64,000 bases of DNA from Gymnogyps californianus (Eukaryota > Chordata > Aves > Accipitriformes > Cathartidae): contig NC_059481.1 in assembly GCF_018139145.2 (NCBI RefSeq), forward strand, positions 17,472,368-17,536,367, written 5' to 3'. This document shows positions 36,431 through 51,400 of this stretch, one piece after another. The position numbers were made by a program, and so were the translations under genes. Every line of letters begins with the position of its first letter. Within the stretch, counting starts at the first letter, position 1. The notes under the pieces are model-generated. The model saw only the letters and a program-made list of their open reading frames with translations, did not search any database and was not told the origin of the DNA.

Positions 36431-39400
36431 CTGATGAGGGCAATATTATTCACAACTGGCGGTGTGGTAGGGTGGTTTAGGGTTTGATTTAGCAGGCCCT
36501 GGGTTTAAGGACTCCTCTCCGCTCCTGCTGGGTGGTAACATAGGTCTCTCCTGCCTGCGTCCTCAGGGATCCCTAAACGGATCTGTGGGAGTTTAGTTGT
36601 GTTTTCTCTCGTATTTTGCGCTTCATTTCATCCTGTCCGTTTGAATTATCAGATGTAGTTTAATTCTTCTGGCTGTTAACACACCCAGCAAGTATGGCAG
36701 ATCAGCAGCCCTTTCGTTTGACTTCCTCATTGCTACCTTTTTTTTTTCTTCTTTGCAAGAGGAATGTCTTAACTCATAAGTGAGAATTACTTTCCAATTT
36801 ACTGCTACGGACAAAGCAGTGCGTGGCAAAGACGTGTTGCCTTTTTGCACACTGTGTTGGTTTTGGCTGGATTTCAGGTCTGACCTCTCCCTATATATAT
36901 TTAGGTATATACTAGATGTTTATGCAATATTGTGGTTGGTGCTAGACAGAAAGCATTGCCAGACAAGCAGACATTCTTTTTTTCTCTTTTGCAAGTGCTT
37001 TACCTTCAGCTCAGAACAGGAGGGATTTAAGTCTGCTGGTATCAATCTGATTAAGAACATGGAACATTTTTCATTATTTCTTTTTTTTGTTTGTTTCTTC
37101 TCTGTTGGGATATTCTCAAGCACTAGGAAATTATGCAATCAAAATGACTGTTTAACTCATAATTGCAACAACGCATAATTGCAACAACCTTTGGAGTCAG
37201 CTTATGCCTGACTGCTGAAATAGTTTTATTCACTGATAGAATATTTCTGTGTTTAAAGAAGAAAGCCTGTAGTCCATACCCTTAGAGCCATGACTTATGC
37301 TTCAATCTTATAAACAGATGGGGAAAATCATAGGGTTTATTTTGTTTCTTAGCCTAGGAGAGCCATATTCACCTCTCAGCTTTGGTCACAAAATTCCTGG
37401 CAGAGTAAAGACACTTCAGGACTGATTTAATCTCTCTGGATTTCATAGTTACTTCCATGACGCACACAGGGGACCTCAGCATTTCACAGTGACAACAGGA
37501 CTGAGATGTGGACCTGCCTGTGCAAATCTCCCTCAGCCAGCAGCAGATAAGGGTCTTGGGGCTAGAGCAGTCCCAGACCCACCTAGAAGAAGGAAATGGG
37601 GCCAGTGTACCACGTATTAACCAGTTCCCGGCAAACCCCTCTCAAGAGAGGTCAGTACAACCCCTTTGGTCCCAGTTTCCAAAGGTGCATGTGCAAGACC
37701 TGCATTTACGCACCCAGGTGAGATGGTGAGGAGACACCACACGTCTTCTCATCATAGGCCAGGCTCCAAACGTGTGTCGGGCAGCACTGTGCTGAGTGAC
37801 TGCCTTTCTCTTTAATGGTAGCTTTAACAGAAGCTGGAACAGCAGGGATGAAAATTGATGCCACTCTCCCAGCAGGTCAGTGGTCTCATTAGGTACATAT
37901 TTAACAGGAATAAATTCCAGCACTGAGCCAAACCACAGCATTAGAGGTGAAGTCAGAGTCCCCGCAAAACCCAGTGTCCTCTGAGCACTGCTTTAATCTC
38001 TTGCCTACCTTTGGTATTTACATTCATTTCTTCATTAAAGGTTTTTTGTTTACCCAGGGTAATGTGTCATTCTTCCCAGTTGAGCTCAAATTTTAGCCAG
38101 ATGCAAGTCATGGCAGAGCTTTGCCAAATGACCCGCTGTACTGTGCTTGATGACACAGGGAAAACTGCAGTTCCTCAGTGGAAGAGGAGAAGCCCTGGTG
38201 CTGGTATTTACCGGCACAGCCACGCTAACAGCAGGATGCAGGGATGCGGCTGGGATGCCAATGTTTGACCCAGCCTGCTGAGGGACCTCCCCATCTTCTA
38301 ATGCCCTTGCAATGGAGGGCATCAGCCAAAACACCAGTTACCCCTTATAAGTGCTCGCAGGGGTGCTAGATTGACATTATGTGTATCCTGCAAAGGAATA
38401 TGCATCCTCTAGCATATTCCTCCAGATTTACACCATAAAGCAGACAACTGGGACATGTTTCTCCATGAGCAGGAAGTAAAGCCTCATTTCCTGCTAATTT
38501 GTGTCCTGTATTACTGCAAAAATCCCGACTCCCTCCCCACGTCTCCCGTCACACCCACACCAAGCAGACAGTATGTGCTATGATTATATGCACACTAATT
38601 AGCAGGCTAAAATGCACATGCAGCCTGGCTGGGCAGCTGCCGCCGAGCGGGATGGCAGATGGCCGTGCTCGCAGCCTTCCTACCCTGAGCTTGAGCGCTT
38701 GGAGGTTGGGTGGGGGAAGGGGTTTTCGGGAGACACACAGAAACTTCTCTTTGGTTCTTCTACACATCTTTCAAGTGTGGCTGGATTCGGCAACAGAGCT
38801 TAAAGCGTTGTTAGGAGGCACTGCCAGATCGTGCAGCACAGCGTTCCCATAGGAAAGCGGGATAGCAGGGCTGGGCTGGGCTGCTGTCTCACCTGACTCC
38901 ACAAAATCTCTACCTTCTGCATCTCCTAAACATCCTCAGCAAGTCTGGAGTTGCAGATGTCCTCACACCAGAACAAGTTCTTGTTGGCTAGAGCCTGTAG
39001 CAGTTTCCAGACTTTGCCTTTTCTGGGGTAACACAGAAGTACATGCTGGAGTTAGAAAATGTATAAATATTGAAACCAGAAGTGGGGGAACTTCTTTGCA
39101 AGAGTGAAAGAGTTGGTTGGCTCCCTCCTATAGTTCCTCTTCCTATCGTTCCTCTATACCTACCTGCCCCCTTAGATGATCATTTACTCTGGCATTAAGG
39201 CAATGCAGAGTAAGCTATAGGCTCTCTCTCTTCCCCTGCTGATTTCGCAGTGCACTCGCTGCGGGCTGGCTGAGGAGAGAGGAACCGGCCGAGCCGAGAG
39301 CTGCGGCACTACGGGGCTGTTTCGGAGTCAACGTGCACCAACCCAAGTCCTTGGTGCTGCGGGCAGGAGGCATCTTGCACTCCTCCGTCCCAGTCCGCTA

Positions 39401-42400
39401 TTCCCACTCTCTGTGTGCTGGCCCTTGTGCTCAGGGAACTGATCCAGCTGAAAAGCAGAGAAAAAAGGAAAAAGGGTGGAGTTTGAGTTGGGATTAATTC
39501 ATCAGTCTGGCTGACGGCACGACCATTCGATAGCAAGCATCTCCACAAGAGAAGGGGCCGTTTTCTCTTTGAGCAGCAGCTGATACAGAAGACACCCAAC
39601 ACCGCAGTGCCCCCGCCTCGGGCTGACGGGTGGTTTCAGCCAGATCTGAGCTGGCTGGAAGCTCCTGGTTAGTTGTCAGCTAAATTAGTTCCCTGACCCA
39701 TCACCCTGGGTGGTGAGAAGGATATCCGTCTCTCCCATTCAACACTACCATGGATTTGTGCCCAATTAAAATGACTGTTAACTGTAGCCTTCGTTAGTAG
39801 GATTGACAATGGCAACTTTTAATCAAGCGTTTGGCTTGTGGAAGAGGCAGAGGAGGGAAAGGATCACTTCTCCATTTACCACAGATATGCTTAAAAAAAC
39901 CCCAACCCTAAAAAAAATTCCGCATGAGTAATTTGAGTGTGATACAGCTGGATTTTAAAATTCAGGATTTAGGCATGCGAGGGATAAAATATATTTTAAA
40001 TCTCTACTTTCTCTCCCCAGCCAGATGAATTTTAGCAAGGATCAGGTTAAGGTGGTGACTGTTTTCCATGTTGGCTCTTGAATGTTTCTGCCAGAACTGG
40101 ATTTTTATGTCCCATTTATAATGGGGCTGGAGCAGGGGAAAGGTGCTGTAATGGAAGTGCTGACACCACTTCATCGCATGGCAGCCCTGCTAACGATGCC
40201 TGCGGAGCTGGAGGAGCCGACTTGGCAGCTTAGACGGGGCCAAGCCTGACAGTAAGGCTCTTTGAAAATAACTTAGTGCTCTAAAAATAAACACAAAAAG
40301 ACTAACCTTCTTTGCACTGAATAGGCGGCAAAATTGCTCTCAGCTTTATTGGAGTCCCAGGACATTGTCCAGGGCTTCCCCGCCAGCACTGCCACAGGAT
40401 GGGGTTAATTGCTTGAGGTGTGGTGGGAATTGTTGGGTGTGATTTATTAACATTCTTTGTCTGATATAGGAGGTACCTGAAGGAGAGAGGAAAAACTAGC
40501 GAAGCCGGAATAGCCCTGGCCTTGTTGAGGGTAGAGGCGAAGTAGGGTGCAAGACTAAAGGTGTCTTATCTATGCCACGTCCTTCTGACCCTGTGGGACT
40601 GCAGGAGGAGAGCTGCTGGCCATCAAGCGTCCTCCCAGCCCCACACCCCAGCCCTCTGGGACTGTGCCGGGCTGGTGCCGTCCCGCTCTGGGCTTCCTCA
40701 CACATTTTTCATGACTGTGATCCCTTTTGCTTGTATGGAGTGGAAATCCGTTCCTGGGGAGGAGGAACAAAGGCTGGGTGCTTTAAGCCACCATGCTGTG
40801 GTCTTCAGGGAGTTTCTGATTATGTTCTTGGAGGAGCTGCCTTTCTCTTCTCTCCTGTTGAAACGCACGTTGTGCCACAAACCACAGGGCAAACAGTCGG
40901 CAGAGCAAACCGACTGCAGGTGTAGGCAGCAACCACTCTGCTCGGCATAAGGCACACAGACCCAGGGGAGGTGGTACTACAGAAAAGAAGTTGCTATTTA
41001 ACACCATGTGAAAGCGCTTCAGCTGGGGACACCACCATTTATCTTGATTTTTCAAGAAACTAAGTCCAAAGCTGAGTTTTGAGCAAAGCTGAATTCAGTT
41101 GTTTGTGGTGGGGAGAACTGTGCAAAATCAGGAAGTTCTGAGGCTCGCTGAAGCAGAAACGCTTGTTCAAACCACAAAATCTAAAGGGAAATTTAAGGGA
41201 GCCTGGGGCTTGTAACAAGAAATTGCTCTTTTCGCATAATGAGAGTTTCTCTTAGCAATGAACCATTGTTTCAGCAGGGAGGTGACACCTAGCAGGACCC
41301 AGAGCACTGGAAATGCAAGGGATGCTCAGGAGGTGGGAGAGCAATGGGGACATCACAAGAGCTGGGAAAATGAATTTAAAATGTGTATTTCAAGTGGACT
41401 TCTACAGTTTGGAAAAGTGTAGGGATTACTTGAAAAGCAGGCTATGAACAGATGTTTTAAACTCAAAACATGTTAAGGTGAAAAGCCCCAAGGCAGCTGT
41501 GCTCAGCGAGGCCCCTGGCACGGTGCGGCACATCCCTTACTGCAGTGCACTGCCTCGCTTCGGAAAATGTATTTATTTAGTGGCGGCCAGTGGCTGGGTT
41601 TATCCATTCCCCTGTGACAACGGTGTCCACTGTGTGGAACGCCAGGTTGCATTAGTAAAGCTAGAAAGCTAACAAAGCTGGGGCATCTTTGCATTCACTC
41701 CCTTGTGTGTGTTTACTGAGCTCAAACTGCTTTCTTTGTCTCAGACCACGGCCTTGGAAATGCAGTAGAAAATTCCAGCAATTCCCTCCAGCTGAGCAGA
41801 GGCTGCCACATGGGCAGGTCCATGCACGACCGCCAGCCTTCTCCACCATCAGATGTCTTTATGTAACTCCAGACTCAGCCTGAGATTAGCTTTCATCCGG
41901 AATGCACATTTGCAGTTCTTCCAAGGAGCCTCTGTAGGAAGCCTTGTGTGCCGTTGAAGGGTTTCATTTCATTTCTCTGTACAGCTTGTAAAAGGCTTCT
42001 TGGAAACCAGATCTTTGCATTTTACTTGAGTTCACTTATCTGCCAAAAGCTGTTTCAAGTTACTCTTTCCAAGCCATGTTAAATGAATCCTTAGGTAAGA
42101 AGGAGGTAGCAACAACAAATACTGTGTATCTTTGTTCAGAAGTCACCACTTCTAATTACGTTCCCTCCTTATAAGCTTTAATATCGAGGACTACAAAATG
42201 AGGTCAACCTCTATTAAATGTAATTACTTTCCCTGTGGAGTTTGCAATGAAAGCAGCTTCACAACAAAGGTTTCTATTTAAGGGGGGGGGGAGTTTCTAT
42301 TACAAAGCAGTCCCCTAACTCGATGCAGGGGCTTCATTTTCATTTGCTGGCTACAACAAAATGAAAAGATTTGGGTTGAGACTTTAACCAGTGCTCATCT

Positions 42401-45400
42401 GAGAAAAACACATAGGAGAAGATGAATTAAAACATGAAGATAGGGAAGAGCAAAAGCCACGTTGCTGCAGGAGCTGACCTAGAACCGGTCTGGCAAGCAA
42501 CACCTTAAATTGCAGGCAGCTCCAGAGAGGGCAGAAAGCACAGCTGCATCCTTGAACCAAACCAAGGCCATCATGAGCCACAGCTGCATGTAGTGAGCAA
42601 AAAGATTATAGCAAGAGGAGCAGGTTTGCCTTTTTCTTTTTGCTGCAGGCTAGACACAGTTGATTCCCCATAGGTGCCCCGAGGAACAGGCAGTGTGGTC
42701 TGCTCCTTGAGGAGGTGAAATGAAACTTGTAATGGATACAGGAGCTAAGTTTGAACCCTGCAAAGAGCATTGTTTGTGCAGCAGCGCTGTGACCCTCTTG
42801 CTGGGCAGCTCTTGTGGCCGTGTGCCTGTCAGGCAGATGTTGCCCTGCCCAACCGGTAAGTCTGCAAATCTCTGATTTTCACATGTCAAAAGTGCAGTAG
42901 CTTGAATGGGCTGTTTGGTGCTACCGTAGCTATTTGTGCAGCTCTTTAGCTTGGTATTTTAAGCTAGGTAGGCATAATGCTGTCTTAAGAAATAAGTTCT
43001 CTTTTATACTAGAAACTGGAGGTAAACATGGCCGTATTTCTTAAAAATTGCTGTTGCTCTGATAATAGTCTAACAACTGGAAAGTAAGTTTGCTCTTTCT
43101 TTAAAGGCATTTTTAATTTCTGCAGCCTTGCAGGCAGAAATTTGCCAGGCAGTTGTTAAAACATTGTGCCTGCCAAGTGCAAGAGGTTTATTTTAGCATC
43201 AGCTCTCTGCTAATATTAACTGTGCCGCATTAAGGTCGCCATGTTTGAGGCTGTGTCGAAAGCAGTTTTAGAAAGGCAGCTGCCGGCTTGTTCACCTCCT
43301 GCCTCTGGCTGCTCAGCTCTTCTCCCCCCGCCCCCCCCGCAGCTCAGCTCTCTGCTTTACATTTTTTATCACTGCAGTCAGTTGAAATATCATGCAAATG
43401 ATATCTGCCTTTATTAACGCCCCAGCATGCTAGTGACGCACTACAGCCTTTCTCCTACAGCCTTTCTCGCAGGAAACAAAAAATTACCCTGGGGCGTGCT
43501 GGGAAGCGGGATGCAGACCAACCTTCTCCGCCAACGGAGATTCTCGCCCTTTAAGAAAAAGCCTGCAGTAATTTTCCATTACCCTGCACGGTCTTGTCTA
43601 CGTGGCAAGAATTGTTTGTGGAGGCTGGAGCATCACGGGTGAGGCGCAAGCCCTGATCTGGCTGCCGTTGCTTGGCTACGCGCTCGGCATGTCGGCAGCA
43701 CGCCAGGCTCCTGGGAAGCACCTTTGTTCCCGAGAAGGGATTTGAGTTGTGTTTTCATGCCGAGGGCAGGGGACAAATGCTGCCTTTCTCAAGCAGCCTG
43801 GCAGAACTGGGGTTTCCAAATAGCATGAGCCAGCCAAAATACTCAGCAATAATAATATGCTCAGGGTCCCTCTCCTGTGATGGTTTCTCTGCCTTTGCAC
43901 AAGGAAATGTCTTACAACGAGCTCGTGTTGTTTGTTTGCTGTTGCACTGATCATAACAGTCACTTAATCAAGGCAGCATGTTGAATTGGGGAGAAATAAT
44001 GTCAGCAAAATCTCCCCCTGCTTTTGTTGTTTCCATCTGATAAACTAGATGGATAGTTGTTGTTCTGCAACTTGATAAACAGGTTTGTTTTTGGGTTTTT
44101 TTTTTAATGTAAGCTCTGGAGTCCTGATGGGCGAGTCTCTGCCCTAGTCCGCTGGGATTTTCTGAAATGCCTGAAATATTTCAAATGCCACCAGCAAAAT
44201 CTGCAGCAGCATGGAGGATCGGGTTTGCGTGCTTTCCCTGCTCGCTGGGGCTAGGTTTCGAGTACAGCAGCAGTGTTAGTGCAACAGGCATTTTCATGAT
44301 GTCTCAAGCATGGCTTCAGCTCCAGGATAGCTTATTTTATTTGTGTGAGGCATGATACTTTCATTAATAATACAGCTTTGTGTTCCTCTGCTAGCAGCCT
44401 GCGTTGTCAAGGTCTCTCCCTACACCAGCAGCCAAACCTACGCTGATAACTGTTAAGCAAACAAGTCCTCCCTGTTAGGTAACGCTGCCATTTGCTTTCT
44501 GCAGCAGCTCCAGGTGCCTTCAGGAGCTGGCCCCCAGGAGGAATGAATGAACATGTCATTTTGGGGTGTCTGGCTACCACTGGAAACCTGAGAATTGAAA
44601 AACTTGGTGTAGGCTGGAACACACTGAGCGTCAACCTTAGTTTTGCTTCATGGAGTATGAAGCCAGTGAGGAATTTTATGCTCGTAATCTGGCATCCTTC
44701 ATCGCACAGATGAATGAACCTCACCCAGCAGAGCTCTGGCACAGCTACAGAGGGGACCATCTACCCAGCCCCGCTCCTTGGGGGGCTCCAGATGAATCGT
44801 GGCTTTGAGGCCGCTCTCCCTGGGCACTGGTATAGCCCTACCTGCAGCCCTCCCTGTAGCCCCATCCCCCAGCAATGTTTGTCTCCTAACCACAACCTCT
44901 CTGAGGTTTCAAGATGTGGCTTCCTGGAGTTTCTCTTGAAAATCAGCAATGTTCTCTACTTTCTGTGCTCCTTTTTGGTCCTGTTTCCTCACATCCAGCC
45001 CTTCTACCACCTCCTCGTCCCTGCTGCTGACGGCTCCGTTGCTGCCACCCAGCAGCTCACCTGGTGCCCCTGCCATCTGGGGACCGGCACAGCACTCCCC
45101 ATGTCCCAGAGAGCCACGCAGGAAGGGTGGAGCTGGGCATGTTCAGCAGCTTGGCTGTGTGCTGTCCGTCACCTTGAACGTGCTCGTCCTTCATCAGTGA
45201 AGTCAGCCTTGTATGTTGGGAATGACTGAGCAGATCTTTAGGACGGTGAGTTTCCATATCCCTAGGTCAAACTTTCCCATATGAATAACTTGATGGTTAG
45301 AAACAGCACCTTATCCACCTTACACACTGCTTGGCTCCCTTTGTTCAGTTAACTTTTGGACTTGTCTTATCTGTCCTTGGATTGCTTAAAAAAAAAAAAG

Positions 45401-48400
45401 TCAACTACTGCCTCTTGGCAATTTCAGAAAACCTTGATATCTAAGAATACATGAGTTTGGCTCTTGAAAAACAATTGTTAGTAGTAGCCCTGTTTCTTTT
45501 CATGGTGTTTTCAGATGTGAAACGCAGAACTTCTGACCTCTTGAATCTTTTCAAGAAGGCAAGCTAATATAGCGGCTTGCGAAGGAGCACCCCTTTCTGA
45601 AATACATTTGGCCCGGTGCTGTGCCTGCTACAATGTGCCACCGCCACGGCTTGCCTTTGCCTGGGACTTGTTCCGCAGAATAGAAGGCGGAGGATCTGGT
45701 CTGCCAGGAGGAGGGTTTGCCTCCCTTGTTTGAGCAGTTAGGAATGTGGGTGAGTCACTGCCTTGTTTGAGGAATGAAACCTTCCATCCCAGTTTCTTAT
45801 GCCTTTGTTTGCTTTTAGAACTGCAGTGTTGTTGAAGGTAACTCGCACTCCCGTGGCTTCTCTGTGGCTCAGTCTTAACATCTGGTTTCGCATTTTGTAT
45901 TGCCTTCTTAAAAGCACATAGATGAAACTACATCTTTCTACGTGTGCTCAGAAATCCATAGGATCCAGCAGACCTTATGAGATCAGAGCAGGCAAAACCA
46001 CTTCTGTCCCCAGCGAAGAAGGCTCATTTTCAGTACAACTGGTGCAGCAGGGCGTAGTTCTTCTACAGCAATGTCGCTAATTAAAATAGTGGCAATTTCC
46101 AAATACAAAATTAGAACAGTCTTTGAGGACAGCTTGTTTCAGGAAGGCAAGAGAAGCAGAGAAGGAAGGAATGTGTAGGAAAGACAAAAAACACAGCACA
46201 ATTTTCTAACTTCTCTAGCTTTCAACTATTTGATTAACCTTAGGGACCTGTGGCCATTTTGTGAACGAATTATCTGATTTCAAAGGTTTTAAATACCTCA
46301 AATTATATTACTACCTTTGAAAATAAGGTCCTTACTTTATGTGGATGCTTAAGTATGAATTTAGGTTCCTTCTTTTATGTTTTGAGGATTGAAAAAAGGA
46401 GATATTAAAAGACTCTTCATACATACAATGTGCCATTTTCCTTTACTGCAATTTGACATCTAAACCTGATCTTTTTTCCTTATATAATAGATAGCTTTCA
46501 TTCTTGGGGTTTTTTTACGCTTCAATTTAAGTCTGCCAGTTATTCCCCAAAGCTCAGTATTTATATTTATTCCACAGCAAGCATGTGACTTGTGTGACTG
46601 CATAATTATATCAAAATGAATTTGGGTTCCTTTTGTTGCAAAACATTCTAGGGCTACAGATACGGTTTGAATACATGATAACCTCTGAGTATTGAGATTA
46701 CAAGAAAAACTATCTACAAAATCCTATGGATTAAGGTCATGCATGAGATATTTAATTCTCCCCCCTGTGAGGTTCGATTGCAAGATATAGTCTGCATCCA
46801 CTGACTTCTTAAAATGAGAAAGCTTGAAAAATTGACCAGATTCTGTCAAATTTGCTTTGCTGCTAGAGGAGCTGGAGGTGTTGAAGAAATAGGGAACTGT
46901 GAGAAAAGGAAGAAGCAGGGACCAGGAGGGTCAAAATCCCTGCTGGCTCGCAGCTTGAAAGCAAGGAGAGCCACCAAGATGACTCTCTTTCTGCCAGAAC
47001 TTGATGCACTATAGAATTAACTGTATCAGAAGGGGCAGCTCTTCCTCTTCTTTGTTGCTGTGATTGCAGCAGTGTTTCAAGGCTGTGGTTGGGACCAAGG
47101 CTCCATTGTGCCGGGCCAAAGAATACGTATCCCTGCAAGTAAAAGATGCAAGGTGAGGATAGGAGACGTGTGGAGAGCAGAACGGAGGTCATGGGGGAAG
47201 CACCTTGGCCGTATGGAAATTCAGTCACAGTTTTGGGTTTTTTTTTTCCCCCAGAGGCAGATAGATGATCAGACAATATGCCACAGAACCTTGACTTGAT
47301 GGAAGGTAAAATTGGGATTGCTCTCTGTGGGCCAGCCAGTCCCTGAAGCACTGAAGACCATTGCTCACCTCTAAATCTGCCAGAAGCTGAATTTTTCTTT
47401 TTTATAGGGGCGGCCATTCTTCTTCTGCTTGAATTTGCTCTGAGATCACCAGTTCTTTTTTCCACGAGCTATTGAAAAATCATCCGATGGGAATAACTTC
47501 CAGTAATTGATTCTGACGTACAAATGGGGTGTATCCTTATGGAGAACAAACCACCCTGGTTTTAACAGTTAAATATCGATCAGCTGCATGCACTCCCTCT
47601 CAAAATAACCTGTGGATGTAACATTTTCACCCCATTGCAGACATCATTAGTCTCTTCTGTCCTTCAGGATGCCTGTAACTAGGGCATTGCTGCTGCCTGA
47701 CTGCATGTCCCAAGGGAGCCTGGTGGTGTTTGTGCAAACCTGATTGGGCTGAGAAAGGGGTGGAGAAATGCAGTTCTCTGCCCAGGATATATTTAGTGAA
47801 TGCAGCTGTGGGAGGCAACAGGAACAAGAGAGCTCTTGTATTGCCAGAGCTCTGACAGCTCACATGCCTAAATAATCTGCTATTTTCTTAGCAATACGTT
47901 TCCCCTCCTCTACAGTGTTTCTAATTTGAATGTAAAGTTATACTTTAATGTAGTCAGAATTCTTCCTGGAGCTTAAAAGTGAGAGGCGTTTATGGTGCCA
48001 GCCTTGCTATAGCCCTTCAAGAGGAGCAGCATGCGACTTCTACGTGCACTGGACCTTCTCCATGGCCAGCAGGGAGATTTGACTTCATTTTCATCCATTA
48101 AGGAGGCTAGTGATGTAGGGATATGCCTTTCATGTACACTGCAGTGCTTGCTTGGACTGGAAGCAGACCTGCAGCATTAGTACGGCCCCTCCCAAACTCT
48201 GCTTCTTGCTAGGGCTGCTGAGCTGGGGTGGAGAGCCTGCTTTCGGTATGCCAGGGCACTTCACTGTGCTGTGCAAACTCTGCTGGTTTTCCTGGCATCC
48301 CCGGGAGTCTGATCCAATATTCGCTGGTACGTCATGGAATAAAAAAAGAGCACAAAAATAGGTTTACCGACCCGCCGGGTCAAGTGGGAGCATGTTACTG

Positions 48401-51400
48401 TTGCTCTGCATTAGGACTAATTTGTCTGTACTCCCTGGCCATGTTCAGACTGGTCCCTGGAGAAAAAGACTGAGGCTGGGAATTCCCTGTGGATCTTCTT
48501 CCCTGGCTTGTTCAGCAGTGCACAACAAGCCATGAGCTATTCTGCCTCAGGCATTAAAAGTTTATGACAAATTAAACTGCAGAATATAAAAAGAACTATT
48601 TTTTTTTGTCTTGTTCTAATGCAGCTAAGGGGTTAGAAAAACAAGACTGCTGCAGGGAGATCCAAAGTATGTCTTTGTGTCTGCACACAGCCCAGGGATG
48701 ATGGAGACGTATACATTCAGAGGGAAACAGACTATGCCATTGCTTTCTTAGAGCTTGCCCCACCTTATAGTGCTTTTCCATCTGCAGCAGTGTTGCTGGG
48801 AGATGCTGCAGTGACACAGTGGCTTTCCTCTGCCAGGGCAGCACCCTGACCCTTCCCACCCCACGGTGGGCAGCATGGGTTTGCCATTCCCGTGGCAGGG
48901 ACTTGTACCCACCCGAAATCCATATCAGAAATACAGCTCCTGTGGGTGGCTTTCATGGTTCCACCACGGGCTGGCACAGATCCTGCAACGCATCCAGCTT
49001 TTATTAAAATTGTGCAGTGTATGTGTTCTGGATATAGCTGTCCCACCTTTGCGTGCTGTGACCTAAGGGAGTTTCAGTGGTCGGTTTGTGTATCAAAAAT
49101 ATTTAGTACTAAAGTGTAGAAAAATGCATCTGTGAACAAATCTGCACTGAGCTCGATGCCCTGGGTACCCACGCAGTCTTTTCTGTCCCTAATCTCGCTG
49201 AGTCTGTGCCTGAGACTTGAGTTTTTTTCAGCAGTTAAATGGTTAACTTCAGGACTAATTGGCTCTGAGAGCTCCAGTCCTTTGCAACAGATTATTGGCA
49301 TGCTGGTAAGAGCAGCTCCCTTCCTTCCCTTCCCCCATCATTATAAAAACATGTACTGTAGGAGAAACCAAATACCACATGGCGCCCTACACGGAGCCCA
49401 TCAGTGCTCCAGCTCAGTATTTAGCACAAAAGTCCCTTTATATTTGGGAAGCGGAGGGAGAAAATTCTGGAAACGCAAGATCGCGGTGATACCGGCTGAA
49501 TCAGCAGATTAATTTGCACTGTACAGGGTGCTGGAGTCCAGAGCCCCGCGTACCAGCCCAGCCTGCACGCACCCACTCACCCCACGCCAGCGTGGGGAAG
49601 AGTCCCGGGTGTTTTCCGAAAGCTGAAGGCAGATGGGAAAGGCTGGTCCGTGCACAAGGAGAGCTCTGTGCGCTCCCCGTCGCTTCTCTGTTTGTCAGGT
49701 TACGGCTTTGCGGAGGGCTCTCAGGAGTTCCCGAGGGACTGAATGTAAAGAGAGAAAAATGAAAGCTTTAAGGGGAAAGAAAAAAAAAAAAAAGTTGCAT
49801 TTCTGGTTTCCTGTGGGGACACGTGCGTTTTTAGGCAGCTCTCTAGAGGCAGTCGCCATTTCGTGAAGTGGCATTAATGCAGCGGGAGGAGACATGTTGT
49901 GTTCGTGGGAGTTTGTATTTTAAGGTTTTTCTCCTTGGTTTTAATCAAGAGGCTTCTTTATTCCACCTTCACCCTCTTTCAGTCCAAAGGCTTTAATTTT
50001 TAAACTTAAGGTAAAAAAGTAATAACAACAAGTAAGAAAAACAAGGAAAAAGGGGAAAAGTTCTCCTGAGGGGATCACAGTGTGCAACCAAAATCAGGTC
50101 TCTCTCTAGGAGACTGAAAAAATTTTAGAGGTCTAATGTGGTTCCAAAAATGCCACCAAGCCCGTAGCGAGGATAACCAGGATGATAACACAGCATCATG
50201 GAGGCATAGCTGAGGTGTTCTGGGAAAATGTAATACATCAGGTATGTTTTAAACAGACTGTTTATTTCTAGTATAAAAAGATGTCTGACTGGTGTGTGCA
50301 CATACGATACTGGCCCTTTTTGACTTGCATGGGCTGACTTGACCTCCAGGTATTGAGATACTACTTTTGATCTAAAATCTCAAGACTACTGCTAGTGCTG
50401 CAGAACTGCTCATTTGATCAAAAGAGAAAATACTGATTGTGGCAGGAGCGAGGTCAGACTGAATCCCCTTCCGTGCAAAACTCTTAGAGCAAGCAACAGC
50501 GTTTTTGCTAAAGGTCTTCGGTGTTGGAGTTTACTTTTTCCACTCTGGGATCTTTCACTTGCAAAATATATTATAAGGCTCATTTGTTTAACAAGTCTCT
50601 GGAAGCTGGGAGAGGGAGCATTAATGCTGGCGTTTGGGAATACAAGCAATGTTGTTGCATTTGATTTTGGTTTCATGTCATTATTTTCTGGTTTCAGAGT
50701 CGGGAAAAGCTGCTCATTTATTTTTCATGTAGCTGTATTTTTATCCTGGCTTCTTAAGGAGGCAGGGCTTATGAAATCATGCTGTTGTTAGAGGCCTTGA
50801 GCTTTTGATCTGATGTTCAGTTTCAACAAATTTCAGTTCTAGAGTTTCTGCACTTTGGGGGAGGCTGCAGGTTATAGAGACAAATTAGTGCTTCCGTTAA
50901 AGAAAGAACTACAAAATGAGTGCAAAAGCTATGTTTTCTGCTTTCCTTGCTGACCAAGCAATCAGCACCTATGTGCCAGTTGACCGGTCAGTAATGTATA
51001 GCTCAGAAATATCGCAGCCTCTGCCTGAATATGGCACAGGAGTAGGGATGCTGCAGCAATGCGGCGGTAGTTGGGTATGCGACTGCCGACTATCAGGAAA
51101 GCAGGCCTCGTTATTTCAGCTGCTCACAAAAGACTTGATAACTTCTAACCATGATATTCAAATCCAAACTAGGATTGCAAAAAGTATTAGTCATATTTAA
51201 AACCAAGCGTAAGTCAGATTCCTCCATGTTAGCTGCAGTTGAATTTTGCAAGGTCTTTGATCTCCTCGCTCTGGGTCTAAAAGAGTGTCTCCTTTTCAAG
51301 CCTGTCACCTGCAAAGATTTCTCTGAGACGGTGATTCCTTCTTTACAGAAAAGCAATGTAAAGAAACCTTTTTGCCACCTCAAGATCATTGTTTTCTTGA

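Noticed and set aside
36848..36872. TGTGTTGGTTTTGGCTGG, resembling the start of the plus-strand LTR
   Set aside because: The similarity stops after fewer than 20 bases and no LTR body, TATA box or end follows.
46863..47465. 200-codon minus-strand open frame
   Set aside because: No domain, signal or splice context. A frame of this length is expected about once or less in a window of this size, so chance remains the simplest explanation.
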